Assembly (NCBI RefSeq): GCF_000175935.2
Contig: NC_014837.1
Location: 4,030,001-4,094,000 of the forward strand
From: Pantoea sp. At-9b
Lineage (GTDB): Bacteria > Pseudomonadota > Gammaproteobacteria > Enterobacterales > Enterobacteriaceae
Length of the DNA stretch: 64,000 nt
Direction: 5' to 3'
Part shown: positions 1-11,779 of the stretch, piece after piece
Layout: every line of letters starts with the position of its first letter
Numbering within the stretch: the stretch's first letter is position 1
Program-made: the position numbers and the translations under genes
Notes under the pieces: generated by a model
The model's database searches: none
What the model saw: the letters and a program-made list of their open reading frames with translations, nothing else
What the model was told of the DNA's origin: nothing

Positions 1-337
1 CACCATTCTGCTGACCAATGCCCATCCTTACAATCTGGACGTCAAACTGGCGCAGACCGGATTGGCTGCCCACCTTGATTTATTACTTTCTACCCATACC
101 TTTGGGTATCCGAAAGAGGACCAGCGTCTCTGGCAAGCGGTACAGCAACAAACCGGCTTCAACAATGCGCGCACGCTGTTTATTGATGACAGCGAACCGA
201 TTCTTGATGCCGCTACGCACTGGGGCATCGGTTGGTGTTTAGGCGTCAGCAATCCGGATTCTGGCCGCCCGGACCAATCTTTCAGCCGCCATCCGGCGGT
301 GCGGGATTATCGGGAGCTACTGGAAACGCTGGGTTAA
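1..337 (+). CDS. yrfG: HAD-family GMP/IMP nucleotidase YrfG, 3' part
   Basis: Only the C-terminal part (about 111 residues) is in the window; the start lies upstream. It reads in frame from base 2 and ends in TAA at 335-337. The visible part carries the last HAD motif region (TLFIDDSEPILDAA), where the Asp pair binds the catalytic magnesium, and a TFGYPKED segment typical of YrfG. In E. coli this cytosolic enzyme dephosphorylates GMP and IMP. The following hslR starts 13 bp downstream, the same order as the E. coli yrfG-hslR-hslO cluster, which supports the call and suggests co-transcription. Identification rests on close resemblance to E. coli YrfG as I know it. Confidence 0.9.
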   Translation, partial: TILLTNAHPYNLDVKLAQTGLAAHLDLLLSTHTFGYPKEDQRLWQAVQQQTGFNNARTLFIDDSEPILDAATHWGIGWCLGVSNPDSGRPDQSFSRHPAVRDYRELLETLG

Positions 338-350
338 ATCAGGAGCCGCA

Positions 351-752
351 ATGAAAGAGAAAAACAGCGAAGGCGTGCGCCTCGACAAATGGCTGTGGGC
401 GGCGCGTTTTTACAAAACCCGAGCCATCGCCCGCGAGATGATTGAAGGCGGCAAGGTGCATTACAACGGCCAGCGCAGCAAGCCAAGCAAGCTGGTGGAA
501 CTGGAAGCAGAACTGACGCTACGTCAGGGCAATGATGAACGCACCGTCATCATCACCGCCATCAGCGAGCAGCGGCGTCCGGCTACTGAAGCACAGGGAC
601 TTTATGCTGAAACGGCTGCCAGCATTGAGAAACGGGAAAAGCTGGCGCTGGCGCGCAAGATGAACGCGCTGAGTATGCCGCACCCGGATCGCCGCCCGGA
701 TAAGAAGGAGCGCCGCGATCTGATGAAATTTAAATTGTCGGGCGATGAATAA
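351..752 (+). CDS. hslR: Heat shock protein 15 (S4-domain, ribosome-associated)
   Basis: This 133-residue protein has the same length as E. coli Hsp15. The N-terminal half is an S4 RNA-binding domain ([15 protein letters not shown] at about residues 10-24, then [14 protein letters not shown]). The C-terminal tail is very basic ([11 protein letters not shown]). Hsp15 binds free 50S subunits that still carry a nascent chain and helps recycle stalled translation complexes after heat shock. The start ATG has a GGAGC-type ribosome site just upstream. hslR sits between yrfG and hslO, the usual heat-shock cluster, and its stop is 25 bp before the preferred hslO start. Confidence 0.96.
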   Translation: MKEKNSEGVRLDKWLWAARFYKTRAIAREMIEGGKVHYNGQRSKPSKLVELEAELTLRQGNDERTVIITAISEQRRPATEAQGLYAETAASIEKREKLALARKMNALSMPHPDRRPDKKERRDLMKFKLSGDE

Positions 753-777
753 CTCGCGCCCCAACGAGAGAAAACCT

Positions 778-1644
778 ATGTCTGTTCAAGATCAACTGCA
801 TCGTTATCTGTTTGAAAATGTAGCCGTGCGCGGCGAGCTGGTGAATGTTTCCCAGACCTGGCGTGACATCGTGGAAAACCACGACTACGCCGAACCGGTG
901 AAAACCCTGCTGGGTGAGCTGCTGGTGGCCACCAGCCTGCTGACCGCCACGCTGAAATTCGATGGCGATATCACCGTGCAGTTGCAAGGCGATGGCCCGC
1001 TGTCGCTGGCGGTGATCAACGGTAACAACCGCCAGGAGCTGCGCGGTGTGGCACGCGTGAAAGAAGAGATCGCGCCCGGCAGCAGTCTGAAGCAAATGGT
1101 TGGCAACGGCTATCTGGTGATCACCATCTCCCCGGAGAAAGGCGAGCGCTATCAGGGAGTGGTTGGGCTGGAAGCCGATACGCTGGCTGGTTGTCTGGAA
1201 GATTACTTTATGCGTTCTGAACAGCTGCCTACCCGCCTGTTTATTCGTACCAATGATAAAGGCGCGGCCGGGATCTTATTGCAGGTGCTGCCCGCTCAGG
1301 AACCGAATCTCGACGACTTTAATCACCTGGCGACCCTGACCGAAACCGTGAAAAGTGAAGAGTTGATTGAAATGGCTGCCACTGACGTGCTGTGGCGTCT
1401 GTACCACCAGGAAGAAGCCACGGTGTACGATCCCACGCCGGTCAGCTTCAAATGCACCTGTTCACGTGAGCGCTGTGGTGAAGTGCTGAAAACGCTGCCG
1501 GTTGAAGAAGTCGATGAAATCCTAGAAGAAGATGGTGAAATCGACATGCACTGCGATTACTGCGGCGCGCATTATGTTTACGATGCCGTCGATATCGCAG
1601 CCATCCGCAATACGCCAACAGGCAGTAGCGATCAGCTGCATTGA
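778..1644 (+). CDS. hslO: Redox-regulated chaperone Hsp33
   Basis: The 288-residue protein is a close match to Hsp33, a cytosolic holdase switched on by oxidative stress. The N-terminal chaperone domain begins [17 protein letters not shown]. The C-terminal redox switch shows the four conserved zinc cysteines as Cys226-x-Cys228 and Cys259-x-x-Cys262; oxidation of these releases zinc and activates the protein. The ATG at 778 is chosen because the protein then begins [10 protein letters not shown] like the family and has a GAGAG ribosome site 6-10 bp upstream. A longer frame starting at 745 overlaps hslR and adds only unconserved residues. A strong hairpin follows the stop. Confidence 0.96.
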   Translation: MSVQDQLHRYLFENVAVRGELVNVSQTWRDIVENHDYAEPVKTLLGELLVATSLLTATLKFDGDITVQLQGDGPLSLAVINGNNRQELRGVARVKEEIAPGSSLKQMVGNGYLVITISPEKGERYQGVVGLEADTLAGCLEDYFMRSEQLPTRLFIRTNDKGAAGILLQVLPAQEPNLDDFNHLATLTETVKSEELIEMAATDVLWRLYHQEEATVYDPTPVSFKCTCSRERCGEVLKTLPVEEVDEILEEDGEIDMHCDYCGAHYVYDAVDIAAIRNTPTGSSDQLH

Positions 1645-1647
1645 TCA

Positions 1648-1674
1648 TGAGAGGGCGGCCTCGCCGCCCTCTCA
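1648..1674 (+). terminator. Hairpin after hslO
   Basis: A perfect 12-bp inverted repeat (TGAGAGGGCGGC with its complement) with a 3-nt loop starts 4 bp after the hslO stop. The downstream sequence is pyrimidine-rich but has no clean T run, so it may act as a terminator or as a transcript-end stabiliser. Confidence 0.6.
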
Positions 1675-1726
1675 CATCCCCTTCATTTTCAAAGAAATTA
1701 CCTTCTTTTCCCTAACTTTAGTTTCA

Positions 1727-1749
1727 TAAGTGGCAGATTAATCCACTTA
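1727..1749. promoter_or_regulatory. Palindrome upstream of pckA, possible operator
   Basis: TAAGTGG and CCACTTA form perfect 7-bp arms separated by 9 bp in the 259-bp gap between hslO and pckA, about 155 bp before the pckA start. The shape fits a dimeric regulator site. I do not recognise the regulator, and the sequence is not a clear CRP site. Confidence 0.25.
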
Positions 1750-1903
1750 ACGCGCCCTGAGTCGCATTTCTGACTGACAAACCTTTCCCAGCCTCTCAAC
1801 TGGAGTACACTGCGCGCGATCATCCTTCGCCCCTGAGCGGGCCGACCTGCAGGATCATCTTTCATAATTACAAATAGAACAGACCCCGATGAGGAGCATT
1901 CAC

Positions 1904-3526
1904 ATGCGCGTTAACGGCCTGACATCGCACGATCTCGCCACTTTGGGCATCAATGGCACCACAGACGTGGTGTACAACCCTGACTTCGACACCCTGTTTC
2001 AGGAAGAAACCCGCCCCGAACTGGAAGGTTATGCACGGGGCATCCTGACGCAAAGCGGGGCTATCGCTGTCGATACGGGTATCTTCACCGGACGTTCGCC
2101 AAAGGATAAGTACATCGTGCGTGATGACACCACGCGCGACACGCTGTGGTGGAACGACAGTGGCGAAGGCAAAAACGACAACCAACCGCTCTCCAGCGAA
2201 ACCTGGCAGGCGCTCAAGCACTGCGTCACCACACAGCTGTCTGGCAAACGCCTGTTTGTGGTGGATGCATTCTGTGGTGCCAATCCGGATACGCGCCTCA
2301 GCGTGCGTTTTGTGATGGAAGTGGCGTGGCAGGCGCACTTTGTCAAAAACATGTTTATCCGCCCGAGTGACGCCGAACTGGCACAGTTCACACCGGATTT
2401 CGTGGTGATGAACGCCGCCCAATGCACCAACCCTGACTGGCAAGCCCAGGGGCTGCATTCAGAAAATTTCGTCGCCTTTAACCTGACTGAACGCATGCAG
2501 CTGATTGGCGGCACCTGGTATGGCGGCGAGATGAAAAAAGGTCTGTTTGCCATCATGAACTACCTGCTGCCGCTGAAAGGCATTGCGTCGATGCATTGCT
2601 CAGCCAACGTGGGTAAAAGCGGTGATGTGGCCGTGTTCTTTGGCCTTTCCGGCACCGGAAAAACCACGCTGTCGACCGATCCGGATCGTCAGTTGATCGG
2701 CGACGATGAACACGGCTGGGATGATGACGGGGTCTTCAATTTTGAGGGGGGTTGCTACGCAAAAACCATCAACCTGTCTGCCCAGGCCGAGCCGGAAATC
2801 TACAACGCGATTCGCCGTGATGCCCTGCTGGAAAACGTGGTGGTTCGCCGTGATGGTAGCGTCGATTATGCCGACGCCAGCAAAACGGAAAACACCCGCG
2901 TCTCTTATCCCATCGAGCACATCGAAAACATCGTGCGCCCGGTTTCCAAAGCGGGTCATGCAAAGCGGGTGATTTTCCTCACCGCCGATGCCTTCGGGGT
3001 GCTACCGCCGGTCTCACGTTTGACGCCGGAACAGACGCAATATCATTTCCTCTCCGGCTTTACCGCCAAGCTGGCCGGTACGGAACGCGGTGTAACCCAG
3101 CCGACACCGACCTTCTCCGCCTGCTTTGGGGCCGCGTTTCTCACCCTGCACCCAACGCAGTACGCCGAAGTGCTGGTGAAACGCATGGCAGCGGCGGGCG
3201 CGCAGGCGTATCTGGTGAATACGGGCTGGAATGGCAACGGCAAACGTATTTCGCTGAAAGACACGCGCGCGATTATCAACGCGATTCTGGCGGGTGAGCT
3301 GGATGAGGTGGAGACACAGACGCTGCCCATCTTTAACCTGCAAATGCCCACCAGCCTGGCGCAGGTGAATGACGCGGTGCTCGATCCACGCGCCAGCTGG
3401 AGCAGCGCGACAGCATGGCAGGCAGCGGCACAGGATTTGGCGCAGCGTTTTATCAACAACTTTGAGAAATACACCGACAACGCAGCCGGGGCCGCATTGG
3501 TACAGGCCGGGCCGCAACTGCCGTAA
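1904..3526 (+). CDS. pckA: Phosphoenolpyruvate carboxykinase (ATP)
   Basis: This 540-residue enzyme converts oxaloacetate and ATP to phosphoenolpyruvate, CO2 and ADP, the first committed step of gluconeogenesis (EC 4.1.1.49). The P-loop GLSGTGKTT lies at residues 247-255, followed by the kinase-2-like metal site [18 protein letters not shown]; the substrate region MHCSANVG precedes it. The length equals E. coli PckA. The ATG at 1904 is chosen over an ATG five codons upstream because it gives the conserved start MRVNGLT and has GAGGAG seven bases upstream. The gene lies in the conserved hslO-pckA-envZ context (yhgE, present in E. coli between hslO and pckA, is absent) and converges on envZ. 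Confidence 0.98.
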   Translation: MRVNGLTSHDLATLGINGTTDVVYNPDFDTLFQEETRPELEGYARGILTQSGAIAVDTGIFTGRSPKDKYIVRDDTTRDTLWWNDSGEGKNDNQPLSSETWQALKHCVTTQLSGKRLFVVDAFCGANPDTRLSVRFVMEVAWQAHFVKNMFIRPSDAELAQFTPDFVVMNAAQCTNPDWQAQGLHSENFVAFNLTERMQLIGGTWYGGEMKKGLFAIMNYLLPLKGIASMHCSANVGKSGDVAVFFGLSGTGKTTLSTDPDRQLIGDDEHGWDDDGVFNFEGGCYAKTINLSAQAEPEIYNAIRRDALLENVVVRRDGSVDYADASKTENTRVSYPIEHIENIVRPVSKAGHAKRVIFLTADAFGVLPPVSRLTPEQTQYHFLSGFTAKLAGTERGVTQPTPTFSACFGAAFLTLHPTQYAEVLVKRMAAAGAQAYLVNTGWNGNGKRISLKDTRAIINAILAGELDEVETQTLPIFNLQMPTSLAQVNDAVLDPRASWSSATAWQAAAQDLAQRFINNFEKYTDNAAGAALVQAGPQLP

Positions 3527-3539
3527 CACACACCATCCT

Positions 3540-3607
3540 GTAGCGGCGCGATTTATCGCGCACGTTGACAACAAAAGTCAAAGGCGCGCGATGAATCGCG
3601 CCGCTAC
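3540..3607. repeat. Inverted pair of GTAG-type REP sequences (BIME-like)
   Basis: A 22-nt unit beginning GTAGCGGCGCGAT and ending ATCGCGC (3540-3561) faces an inverted near-copy (3586-3607, ending ATCGCGCCGCTAC). Each unit folds on itself (GCGCGA/TCGCGC), and the pair can form a longer 13-bp stem. It fills the gap between the convergent pckA and envZ genes, a typical place for REP/BIME elements. The same unit recurs at 47139, 56160 and, altered, at 38728. Confidence 0.8.
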
Positions 3608-3608
3608 G

Positions 3609-5683
<2,075 letters not shown>

Positions 5684-6175
5684 GTTCAACTCCCAAAGGC
5701 GCCATTGCCTGAGCCAATATTGTTAAAAAAAGATGCCTTACAGTGACAGTCATTAATGGTTTATATTCTAGCCGAAATTGTTACAAAGCATATTAAACAG
5801 CAGCTTATCTTTAATTTCGCCGCTTAATTGTGGCGCATTTCGCGCTTTTTGCCCATCCGATCAATATGTTTGCGGGATATCTGAAAAATCGGCGCATTTT
5901 ATTGTTGCTGCTGGCTCTGCCGCGCTGACGGTCCTTTTTCTGCTTATTCATGTTGAGAATATCCCAGCGAACCTGACCGGGAAGCATAAAATGTGGCATG
6001 GGTTGATGCTACTGCCCTTCCGCTCTCGGAGGAATCCCACCCTGCCGATGAAATAAGGACCACCGTAAAATAAAGCAATAAAAATCAGCCACTAACACCC
6101 ACTTCCCTCTCCCGACACGATCTCCGACACTGCTTCCATAGCGGGTGAAATTGCGTTCGTGTGGAGAGACAGAAA
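5684..6175. other. 492-bp intergenic region, ompR promoter side
   Basis: This gap separates the leftward ompR operon from the rightward YjbE-like gene. It is AT-rich near ompR (about 5715-5815), as expected for a promoter zone. A 92-codon open stretch at 5778-6056 lacks a ribosome site and recognisable features, so I do not call it a gene. The only specific signal I can point to is an RcsAB-box-like sequence at 5954-5967. Confidence 0.5.
5954..5967 (+). promoter_or_regulatory. Candidate RcsAB box upstream of the YjbE-like gene
   Basis: TGAGAATATCCCAG matches 10 of 14 positions of the RcsAB consensus TAAGAATATTCCTA, including the whole AGAATAT core. It lies about 210 bp before the YjbE-like start. 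In E. coli the yjbEFGH operon is Rcs-regulated, which makes the site interesting, but a single 10/14 match in AT-rich DNA can arise by chance. Confidence 0.3.
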
Positions 6176-6421
6176 ATGAAAAAAATCGCTGTTCTGCTGA
6201 GCATCTTGATCCTGACGGGCCTCACCCAGGCGAAGGCCGCAACGGCCGTCGGTGAAGCCGCCGGTAACCAGGCTTCCTCGCGTGCAAAAGGCACCTCAGA
6301 AGCCGTCGGGGTTGGCGTCGTTGCCGCATTACTGGGGGTGGCGTTAGCCACCGCAGGCGGTGGAGGTAATGGCACCAACACCTCGACCTCAACCACCACC
6401 AACACAAAACCCGTTAAATAA
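6176..6421 (+). CDS. YjbE-like small secreted Gly/Thr-rich protein
   Basis: The 81-residue product has a clear signal peptide (MKKIAVLLSILILTGLTQAKA) followed by VGEAAG, an alanine/valine-rich segment (GVGVVAALLGVALATAGGGG) and a Thr/Ser/Asn tail. This layout and the VGEAAG and GGGxGxNT motifs resemble E. coli YjbE, the first gene of the yjbEFGH exopolysaccharide operon, although yjbFGH do not follow here. The ATG at 6176 has GGAGAG ten bases upstream and starts directly with the signal peptide; an in-frame ATG at 6161 would place charged residues before it. Its role is unknown; surface polysaccharide or stress association is inference from the family. Confidence 0.65.
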   Translation: MKKIAVLLSILILTGLTQAKAATAVGEAAGNQASSRAKGTSEAVGVGVVAALLGVALATAGGGGNGTNTSTSTTTNTKPVK

Positions 6422-6499
6422 TGACTTTCTGGCGCGGCCGGAACGCCGCGCCTTCTCGGTTGTTGACCAGTCCTGTTGTTTACCAGCCCTTTCGCCACC

Positions 6500-6547
6500 G
6501 GAGAATAAGTGTCACCCCAAGCTTTCTTACAAAAGCTATTATTCTCC
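6500..6547. terminator. Nested inverted repeat between YjbE-like gene and greB
   Basis: GGAGAATAA (6500-6508) pairs perfectly with 6539-6547, and an inner AGCTTT/AAAGCT stem sits between. The outer right arm overlaps the last codons and stop of greB. It could end transcription of both convergent genes, but no strong T tract accompanies it. Confidence 0.35.
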
Positions 6548-7042
6548 GCCTCTTTTTTCTGCCGCGTCTTGCACGTACTCAATACGGTTCACAAACCACA
6601 GCTTTTGTCCTTCCGGGGTATTCACCGTCACTTCGTCATCCACTTCTTTTTTGATCAAAGCGCGCGCCATCGGCGAGTCAATTGAGATGTAATCCTTCAC
6701 CTCGCCATAGATCTCATCCGGGCCGACAATACGAAAGCGTTTCACTTCGCCCTGTTCGTTCTCCACCTCAACCCAGGCACCAAAAAACACTTTCCCCTCC
6801 TGTTGCGGGGCGTAATCAACGATCTTCAGCTCCGCCAGGCATTTACGCAGATACCGTACCCGACGGTCGATTTGCCGCAACAGACGTTTGTTGTAGGTGT
6901 AGTCGGCATTTTCCGAGCGATCGCCCAGGCTCGCCGCCCAGGAAACAATTTTGGTGATTTCCGGACGCTTTTCGTTCCACAAATGATCGTGCTCAGCACG
7001 CAGTTTGTTATAGCCCTCACGGGTAATCAGTTGGGTTTTCAT
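6539..7042 (-). CDS. greB: Transcript cleavage factor GreB
   Basis: The 167-residue protein matches GreB, which enters the RNA polymerase secondary channel and stimulates cleavage of backtracked transcripts. The N-terminal coiled coil carries the two acidic tip residues in the conserved SLGDRSENADYTYNK segment; the C-terminal FKBP-like domain includes GKVFFGAWVEVENEQGE and ISIDSPMARALIKKE. It is about nine residues longer than E. coli GreB because of a charged C-terminal tail. Position downstream of ompR and divergent from tex matches the E. coli order. Confidence 0.97.
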   Translation of the reverse strand: MKTQLITREGYNKLRAEHDHLWNEKRPEITKIVSWAASLGDRSENADYTYNKRLLRQIDRRVRYLRKCLAELKIVDYAPQQEGKVFFGAWVEVENEQGEVKRFRIVGPDEIYGEVKDYISIDSPMARALIKKEVDDEVTVNTPEGQKLWFVNRIEYVQDAAEKRGGE

Positions 7043-7246
7043 CGCGTCAACTCGTGGTACAGACTTGATTTAGCATAGTGGAGGCTAACAATATGCGACC
7101 CGCGCAACATCAGCAAGGTAAGCGCAATGTTCTGCGCGCTGCATTCAGAAAATGACGGATTCACCTGCCGCCGTATGGCAATTTGCAGCCTCAGCCCGTA
7201 TAACTGTCCCCTGTTTCTTAACCCCGTGTAAGCAAGACAGTAACTG

Positions 7247-9580
7247 ATGATGAAAGATTCGCTGAGCCAGATTATCGCAAGTGAGCTGAAGGCGCGTGAC
7301 GAACAGGTTGACGCCGCCATCCGCCTGCTTGACGAAGGGAATACCGTGCCGTTTATCGCACGTTACCGTAAGGAAGTCACCGGCGGACTGGACGATACCC
7401 AGCTGCGCCAGTTGGAGAGCCGCCTTGGCTATCTGCGTGAGCTGGAGGAGCGCCGCCAGTCGATTCTGAAATCTATCGACGAACAGGGCAAACTCACCGC
7501 CGACCTCGCCAGCGCCATTAATGGCACCCTCAGCAAAACCGAGCTGGAAGACCTTTACCTGCCGTATAAACCGAAGCGCCGCACGCGGGGTCAGATCGCT
7601 ATCGAAGCCGGTCTCGAACCACTGGCAGACACGCTGTGGCAGGACCCGTCGCACGACCCGGAGCAATTGGCTGCCGGTTATGTCGATGCCGACAAAGGCG
7701 TTGCCGATGTACGCGCCGCGCTGGATGGCGCACGCTATATCCTGATGGAGCGTTTTGCTGAAGACGCCACCTTGCTGGCAAAAGTGCGTGATTACCTGTG
7801 GAAAAACGCCCACCTGGTTTCCCGCGTGGTGGAAGGTAAAGAAGACGAAGGCGCGAAATTCCGCGACTATTTCGATCATCACGAAGCACTCAGCACCGTC
7901 CCGTCACATCGCGCACTGGCAATGTTCCGTGGCCGCAATGAAGGCGTGCTGCAATTATCGCTGAATGCCGATCCGCAATTTGACGAAGCACCGCGTGAAA
8001 GCCACGGCGAAACCCTGATTGCCAGCCATCTGAATTTGCGTCTGAATAACGCTCCGGCAGACAGCTGGCGTAAAGCGGTGGTGAGCTGGACCTGGCGTAT
8101 CAAGGTGTTGCTGCATCTGGAAACCGAACTGATGGGCACCGTGCGCGAACGCGCTGAAGATGAAGCCATCAACGTGTTTGCGCGTAACCTGCACGACCTG
8201 CTGATGGCGGCTCCGGCGGGTATGCGTTCTACCATGGGCCTCGATCCCGGCCTGCGTACCGGCGTGAAGGTCGCGGTAGTGGATGCCACCGGCAAGCTGG
8301 TCGCGACCGATACCATCTATCCCCATACCGGGCAGGCCGCTAAAGCGGCGACCGCTGTCGCGGCGTTGTGTGCCAAACACCAGGTTGAACTGGTGGCCAT
8401 TGGCAACGGCACCGCATCACGTGAGACTGAACGTTTCTTCCTCGATGTGCAGAAACAATATCCGCAGATCAAAGCGCAGAAAGTGATTGTCAGCGAAGCG
8501 GGTGCGTCGGTCTATTCTGCCTCAGAACTGGCGGCGCTGGAGTTCCCAGACCTCGACGTGTCACTGCGTGGTGCGGTTTCCATCGCGCGCCGTTTGCAGG
8601 ACCCGCTGGCCGAGCTGGTGAAGATCGATCCGAAATCCATCGGCGTGGGCCAGTACCAGCATGACGTCAGCCAGAGCCAGTTAGCGAAGAAACTGGACGC
8701 GGTGGTGGAAGATTGCGTTAACGCCGTGGGTGTCGATCTCAACACCGCTTCAGTGGCGCTGCTGACCCGCGTGGCCGGTTTGACCCGTATGATGGCGCAG
8801 AACATCGTCAGCTGGCGTGATGAAAATGGTCGCTTCCAGAACCGTCAGCAGCTGCTGAAAGTCAGCCGTCTTGGTCCAAAAGCCTTTGAACAATGCGCGG
8901 GCTTCCTGCGTATTAACCACGGCGACAACCCGCTGGATGCCTCTACCGTTCACCCGGAAGCCTATCCGGTGGTTGAACGCATTCTGGCGGCAACCGAGCA
9001 GGCACTGGGCGAGCTGATGGGCAACCCGGGTAGCCTGCGCAACCTGAGTGCACGCGAGTTTACCGACGAGCGTTTTGGTCTGCCCACGGTTACCGACATC
9101 ATCAAAGAACTGGAAAAACCAGGCCGTGATCCACGCCCTGAGTTCAAAACCGCGCAGTTTGCTGAAGGGGTGGAGACACTCAACGATCTGCTGCCGGGCA
9201 TGATACTGGAAGGTGCAGTGACGAACGTCACCAACTTTGGTGCCTTTGTTGATATCGGTGTGCATCAGGATGGCCTGGTTCACATCTCCTCGCTGTCGGA
9301 TAAATTTGTCGAAGATCCGCATCAGGTGGTGAAAGCCGGTGATATCGTCAAAGTTAAAGTGATGGAAGTCGATCTGCAACGTAAGCGTATTGCACTCACC
9401 ATGCGTCTGGACGAACAGCCAGGCGAGAGCAATGCGCGCGGCGCGGGCAACCGTAGTGCCGGGAAGGAGTCGGCGCGCCCGGCTCAGGCGAATAAAGGCC
9501 GGGCCAAACCGGCCAGCCAGCCTGCCGGTAACAGCGCGATGGGTGATGCGCTGGCCGCGGCTTTCGGCAAAAAACGCTAA
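7247..9580 (+). CDS. tex: Tex-family RNA-binding transcription accessory protein
   Basis: The 777-residue protein is a full-length Tex (E. coli YhgF). Reading from the N-terminus there is a helical region containing [17 protein letters not shown], a YqgF/RNase H-like domain starting near residue 325 ([17 protein letters not shown]), helix-hairpin-helix motifs around 500-560 ([14 protein letters not shown]), and an S1 RNA-binding domain at about 649-725 ([26 protein letters not shown]). The tail is basic and low in complexity. Tex proteins bind RNA and affect transcription and fitness. Two adjacent ATGs (7247 and 7250) are possible; the first matches YhgF's MM start. The ribosome site is weak. 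Confidence 0.95.
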   Translation: MMKDSLSQIIASELKARDEQVDAAIRLLDEGNTVPFIARYRKEVTGGLDDTQLRQLESRLGYLRELEERRQSILKSIDEQGKLTADLASAINGTLSKTELEDLYLPYKPKRRTRGQIAIEAGLEPLADTLWQDPSHDPEQLAAGYVDADKGVADVRAALDGARYILMERFAEDATLLAKVRDYLWKNAHLVSRVVEGKEDEGAKFRDYFDHHEALSTVPSHRALAMFRGRNEGVLQLSLNADPQFDEAPRESHGETLIASHLNLRLNNAPADSWRKAVVSWTWRIKVLLHLETELMGTVRERAEDEAINVFARNLHDLLMAAPAGMRSTMGLDPGLRTGVKVAVVDATGKLVATDTIYPHTGQAAKAATAVAALCAKHQVELVAIGNGTASRETERFFLDVQKQYPQIKAQKVIVSEAGASVYSASELAALEFPDLDVSLRGAVSIARRLQDPLAELVKIDPKSIGVGQYQHDVSQSQLAKKLDAVVEDCVNAVGVDLNTASVALLTRVAGLTRMMAQNIVSWRDENGRFQNRQQLLKVSRLGPKAFEQCAGFLRINHGDNPLDASTVHPEAYPVVERILAATEQALGELMGNPGSLRNLSAREFTDERFGLPTVTDIIKELEKPGRDPRPEFKTAQFAEGVETLNDLLPGMILEGAVTNVTNFGAFVDIGVHQDGLVHISSLSDKFVEDPHQVVKAGDIVKVKVMEVDLQRKRIALTMRLDEQPGESNARGAGNRSAGKESARPAQANKGRAKPASQPAGNSAMGDALAAAFGKKR

Positions 9581-9595
9581 CCTCCTGCCGTAACT

Positions 9596-9623
9596 TGCGC
9601 GGTGACTATCGGGTCGCCGCGCA
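9596..9623 (+). terminator. Hairpin after tex
   Basis: TGCGCGGTGAC pairs with 9613-9623 over 11 bp with one G-U pair and a 6-nt loop, 15 bp after the tex stop. There is no adjacent T run, so the call as terminator is tentative. Confidence 0.4.
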
Positions 9624-9706
9624 CATCAGGTTGATAAATCGCCCCTTCCAGCTACGCTGAAAAAATCCGTGTGAAAAAATGACCTTCCGCGTGGCACAGC
9701 GATCTG

Positions 9707-11395
9707 ATGGATATTATCAACGCCTTACTTGATGAGATTTACGCAGGTACCTTCCCTGTGGCGGCTCGTGAGCGTCTGCTTTCCCACATACGTGCAGCAC
9801 GGGATACCGTCAAAATCCCCCGTAAACCGCACTGGGATGAGAAGGATGTGGTGCTTATTACTTACGCCGACCAGTTGCGTGAGCCGGATGTGCCCACCCT
9901 TGCCACCTTCTCGCGCTTTTATCAGCAACACCTGCAAGGCACCTTTTCTCTGGTCCATCTGCTGCCGTTTTTTCCTTACTCCTCGGACGACGGCTTCTCG
10001 GTTATCGACTATCACCAGGTCAACCCGATTTGCGGCGAATGGCAACACGTGGCGGCATTGCATACCCATACGCGGCTGATGTTCGATTTTGTCTGTAACC
10101 ACATGTCCGCACACAGTAGCTGGTTTCGCCACTTCCTGGCGCAGGACCCCGGCTGGGATGATTTCTTTATCAGCATGCCCCCCGCGACCGACCTTAGTGG
10201 CGTGACCCGCCCGCGCACCTCGCCGTTGCTGACGCCATTCGAAATGGCCGATGGTGCTACGCGTTTTATCTGGACCACCTTCAGCGCTGACCAAATCGAT
10301 CTCAACTTCGCCAATCCGGAAGTGCTGATCCGCATGGTCAACGTGTTGCTCGATTATCTGAAGAAGGGTGCCGACTACGTGCGGCTTGATGCGGTGGGCT
10401 ATATGTGGAAAACGCCGGGCACCAACTGCATCCATCTGCCGAAAACCCATCAACTGGTGAAGTTGTTTCGCGCGATTGCCAATGTGGTGGCACCGGGCAC
10501 GGTGATCGTTACTGAGACTAACGTGCCACACAAAGACAACATCAGTTATTTTGGCAACGGCCATGACGAAGCACAGATGGTGTATCAGTTTTCGTTGCCG
10601 CCGCTGGTGCTGCATGCCATCCACTCCGGCTCAGGGCGCGCGCTGCGTCAATGGGCCAGTTCGCTCGATATTGGCAGCGGTGATACCACCTTCTTTAACT
10701 TTCTCGCCTCCCATGATGGCATTGGCCTCAATCCAGCGCGCGGCATTTTGTCGGAAGTGGAGATTGTGGCGCTGGTGCGTGACCTGGCGCTGGAGGGCGC
10801 GCTGGTTTCCTATAAAAACAACCCGGACGGCACCACCAGCCCGTATGAAATCAACGTCACTTATCTGGATGCACTAAATCGTCAGGATGATGATGACAAT
10901 ACGCGACTACGCCGTTTCCTGCTGGCTCACGCCATCCTGTTGGCTTTTCCCGGCGTGCCCGCCATCTATATTCAAAGCATCCTCGGTTCACGTAACGACA
11001 ACGAAGGGGTACATGCCGCCGGACATAACCGCGCCATCAATCGGGAAAAGTTCAGCTTGCACGAAATGGAGCAGTTTCTCAGTGGTGGCAATGCGCTGCG
11101 CCAGCAAGTGTTTGAACGCCTCAGTGCGCTGATCCAGTTACGCACACGTCAGCCCGTTTTCCATCCCGACAACCCAATGACGTTGTTCGACAGCGATAAC
11201 GCGTTGCTGGTGCTGCGCCGTTACAAACCTGACAGCCAGGAAGCGCTACTGTGCGTATTTAATCTCAGCGGACGTGAGATTGAGACGATGTTGCCGCAGG
11301 CACGGCAGTTTCACGATTTAATCAGTGGGGAGAATATTAATGGCAACCAGCCTGTGCGACTGGCTGCCTGGCAATTTATGTGGCTAAAAGGCTAA
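9707..11395 (+). CDS. GH13_18 sugar phosphorylase, YcjM-like (probable glucosylglycerate phosphorylase)
   Basis: The 562-residue enzyme is a sucrose-phosphorylase-type glycoside hydrolase family 13 protein. The barrel shows DFVCNHMS, YVRLDAVGYMWK with the nucleophile Asp228, and VIVTETNVPHKDN with the acid/base Glu270; ASHDGIG and GVPAIYIQSILGSRNDNEGV follow. Length and sequence fit E. coli YcjM, shown to phosphorolyse glucosylglycerate to glucose-1-phosphate and glycerate, better than true sucrose phosphorylases. Unlike E. coli, where ycjM sits in an uptake operon, it stands alone here between tex and bioH, where E. coli has feoABC. Its stop directly abuts the stop of the convergent DUF1471 gene. 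Glucosylglycerate is a compatible solute in some bacteria; substrate assignment is inference. Confidence 0.8.
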   Translation: MDIINALLDEIYAGTFPVAARERLLSHIRAARDTVKIPRKPHWDEKDVVLITYADQLREPDVPTLATFSRFYQQHLQGTFSLVHLLPFFPYSSDDGFSVIDYHQVNPICGEWQHVAALHTHTRLMFDFVCNHMSAHSSWFRHFLAQDPGWDDFFISMPPATDLSGVTRPRTSPLLTPFEMADGATRFIWTTFSADQIDLNFANPEVLIRMVNVLLDYLKKGADYVRLDAVGYMWKTPGTNCIHLPKTHQLVKLFRAIANVVAPGTVIVTETNVPHKDNISYFGNGHDEAQMVYQFSLPPLVLHAIHSGSGRALRQWASSLDIGSGDTTFFNFLASHDGIGLNPARGILSEVEIVALVRDLALEGALVSYKNNPDGTTSPYEINVTYLDALNRQDDDDNTRLRRFLLAHAILLAFPGVPAIYIQSILGSRNDNEGVHAAGHNRAINREKFSLHEMEQFLSGGNALRQQVFERLSALIQLRTRQPVFHPDNPMTLFDSDNALLVLRRYKPDSQEALLCVFNLSGREIETMLPQARQFHDLISGENINGNQPVRLAAWQFMWLKG

Positions 11396-11665
11396 TTATT
11401 TATACACATCCGCGACGGCACTGAACTTGCCATGTTCGCGGCCGGCAATTACCAGGAAATATTTCCCACCCTTTTCATCCGCCAGTTTTGACAACTCTTT
11501 TCTGGCATCCATCGGTGACGTGGTTTCTGCCGTGGTGGTCACCGTCCCAATTTTTTCCAGATTCATTTTCTGTACTTCTTCTTTGGTCACCTCTTTGGCT
11601 GCCAGTGCCGAAAAGGAAATCGCGCCCATCACCATCGCCGCCACAACCGTGTTGATAACTTTCAT
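11396..11665 (-). CDS. DUF1471 (YdgH/BhsA-type) small periplasmic protein
   Basis: The 89-residue protein has a signal peptide ending SALAA and a DUF1471 core in which KIGTVTTTAETTSPMDARKELSKLADEKGGKYFLVI is typical. The family includes BhsA, McbA, YhcN and YdgH-type proteins of E. coli, often induced by stress and tied to biofilm or surface properties. The stop codon directly touches that of the GH13 gene, so the two converge with no spacer. A paralogue with the same plan lies at 55758-56030. Confidence 0.85.
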   Translation of the reverse strand: MKVINTVVAAMVMGAISFSALAAKEVTKEEVQKMNLEKIGTVTTTAETTSPMDARKELSKLADEKGGKYFLVIAGREHGKFSAVADVYK

Positions 11666-11743
11666 GTCATTACCCTCAGTTATTATTTGATTTGCAGAGA
11701 TGTCGGCAGGACGTTGGTTTCAGAGGTAAAGCATTCCTGCCCA

Positions 11744-11768
11744 CCCGGAAAGTATTGACCTTTCCGGG
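11744..11768 (-). terminator. Hairpin downstream of bioH
   Basis: CCCGGAAA and TTTCCGGG form 8-bp arms around a 9-nt loop, 12 bp past the bioH stop on the minus strand. No T run follows, so termination is only a possibility. Confidence 0.3.
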
Positions 11769-11779
11769 AGAATTGCCAG

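Noticed and set aside
5778..6056. 92-codon frame between ompR and the YjbE-like gene
   Set aside because: No ribosome site and no family resemblance; it overlaps AT-rich promoter DNA.
9725..10624. 299-codon frame antisense to the GH13 gene
   Set aside because: It is fully antisense to a convincing enzyme gene and its His/Gln-rich product reflects the reverse of GC-rich codons.
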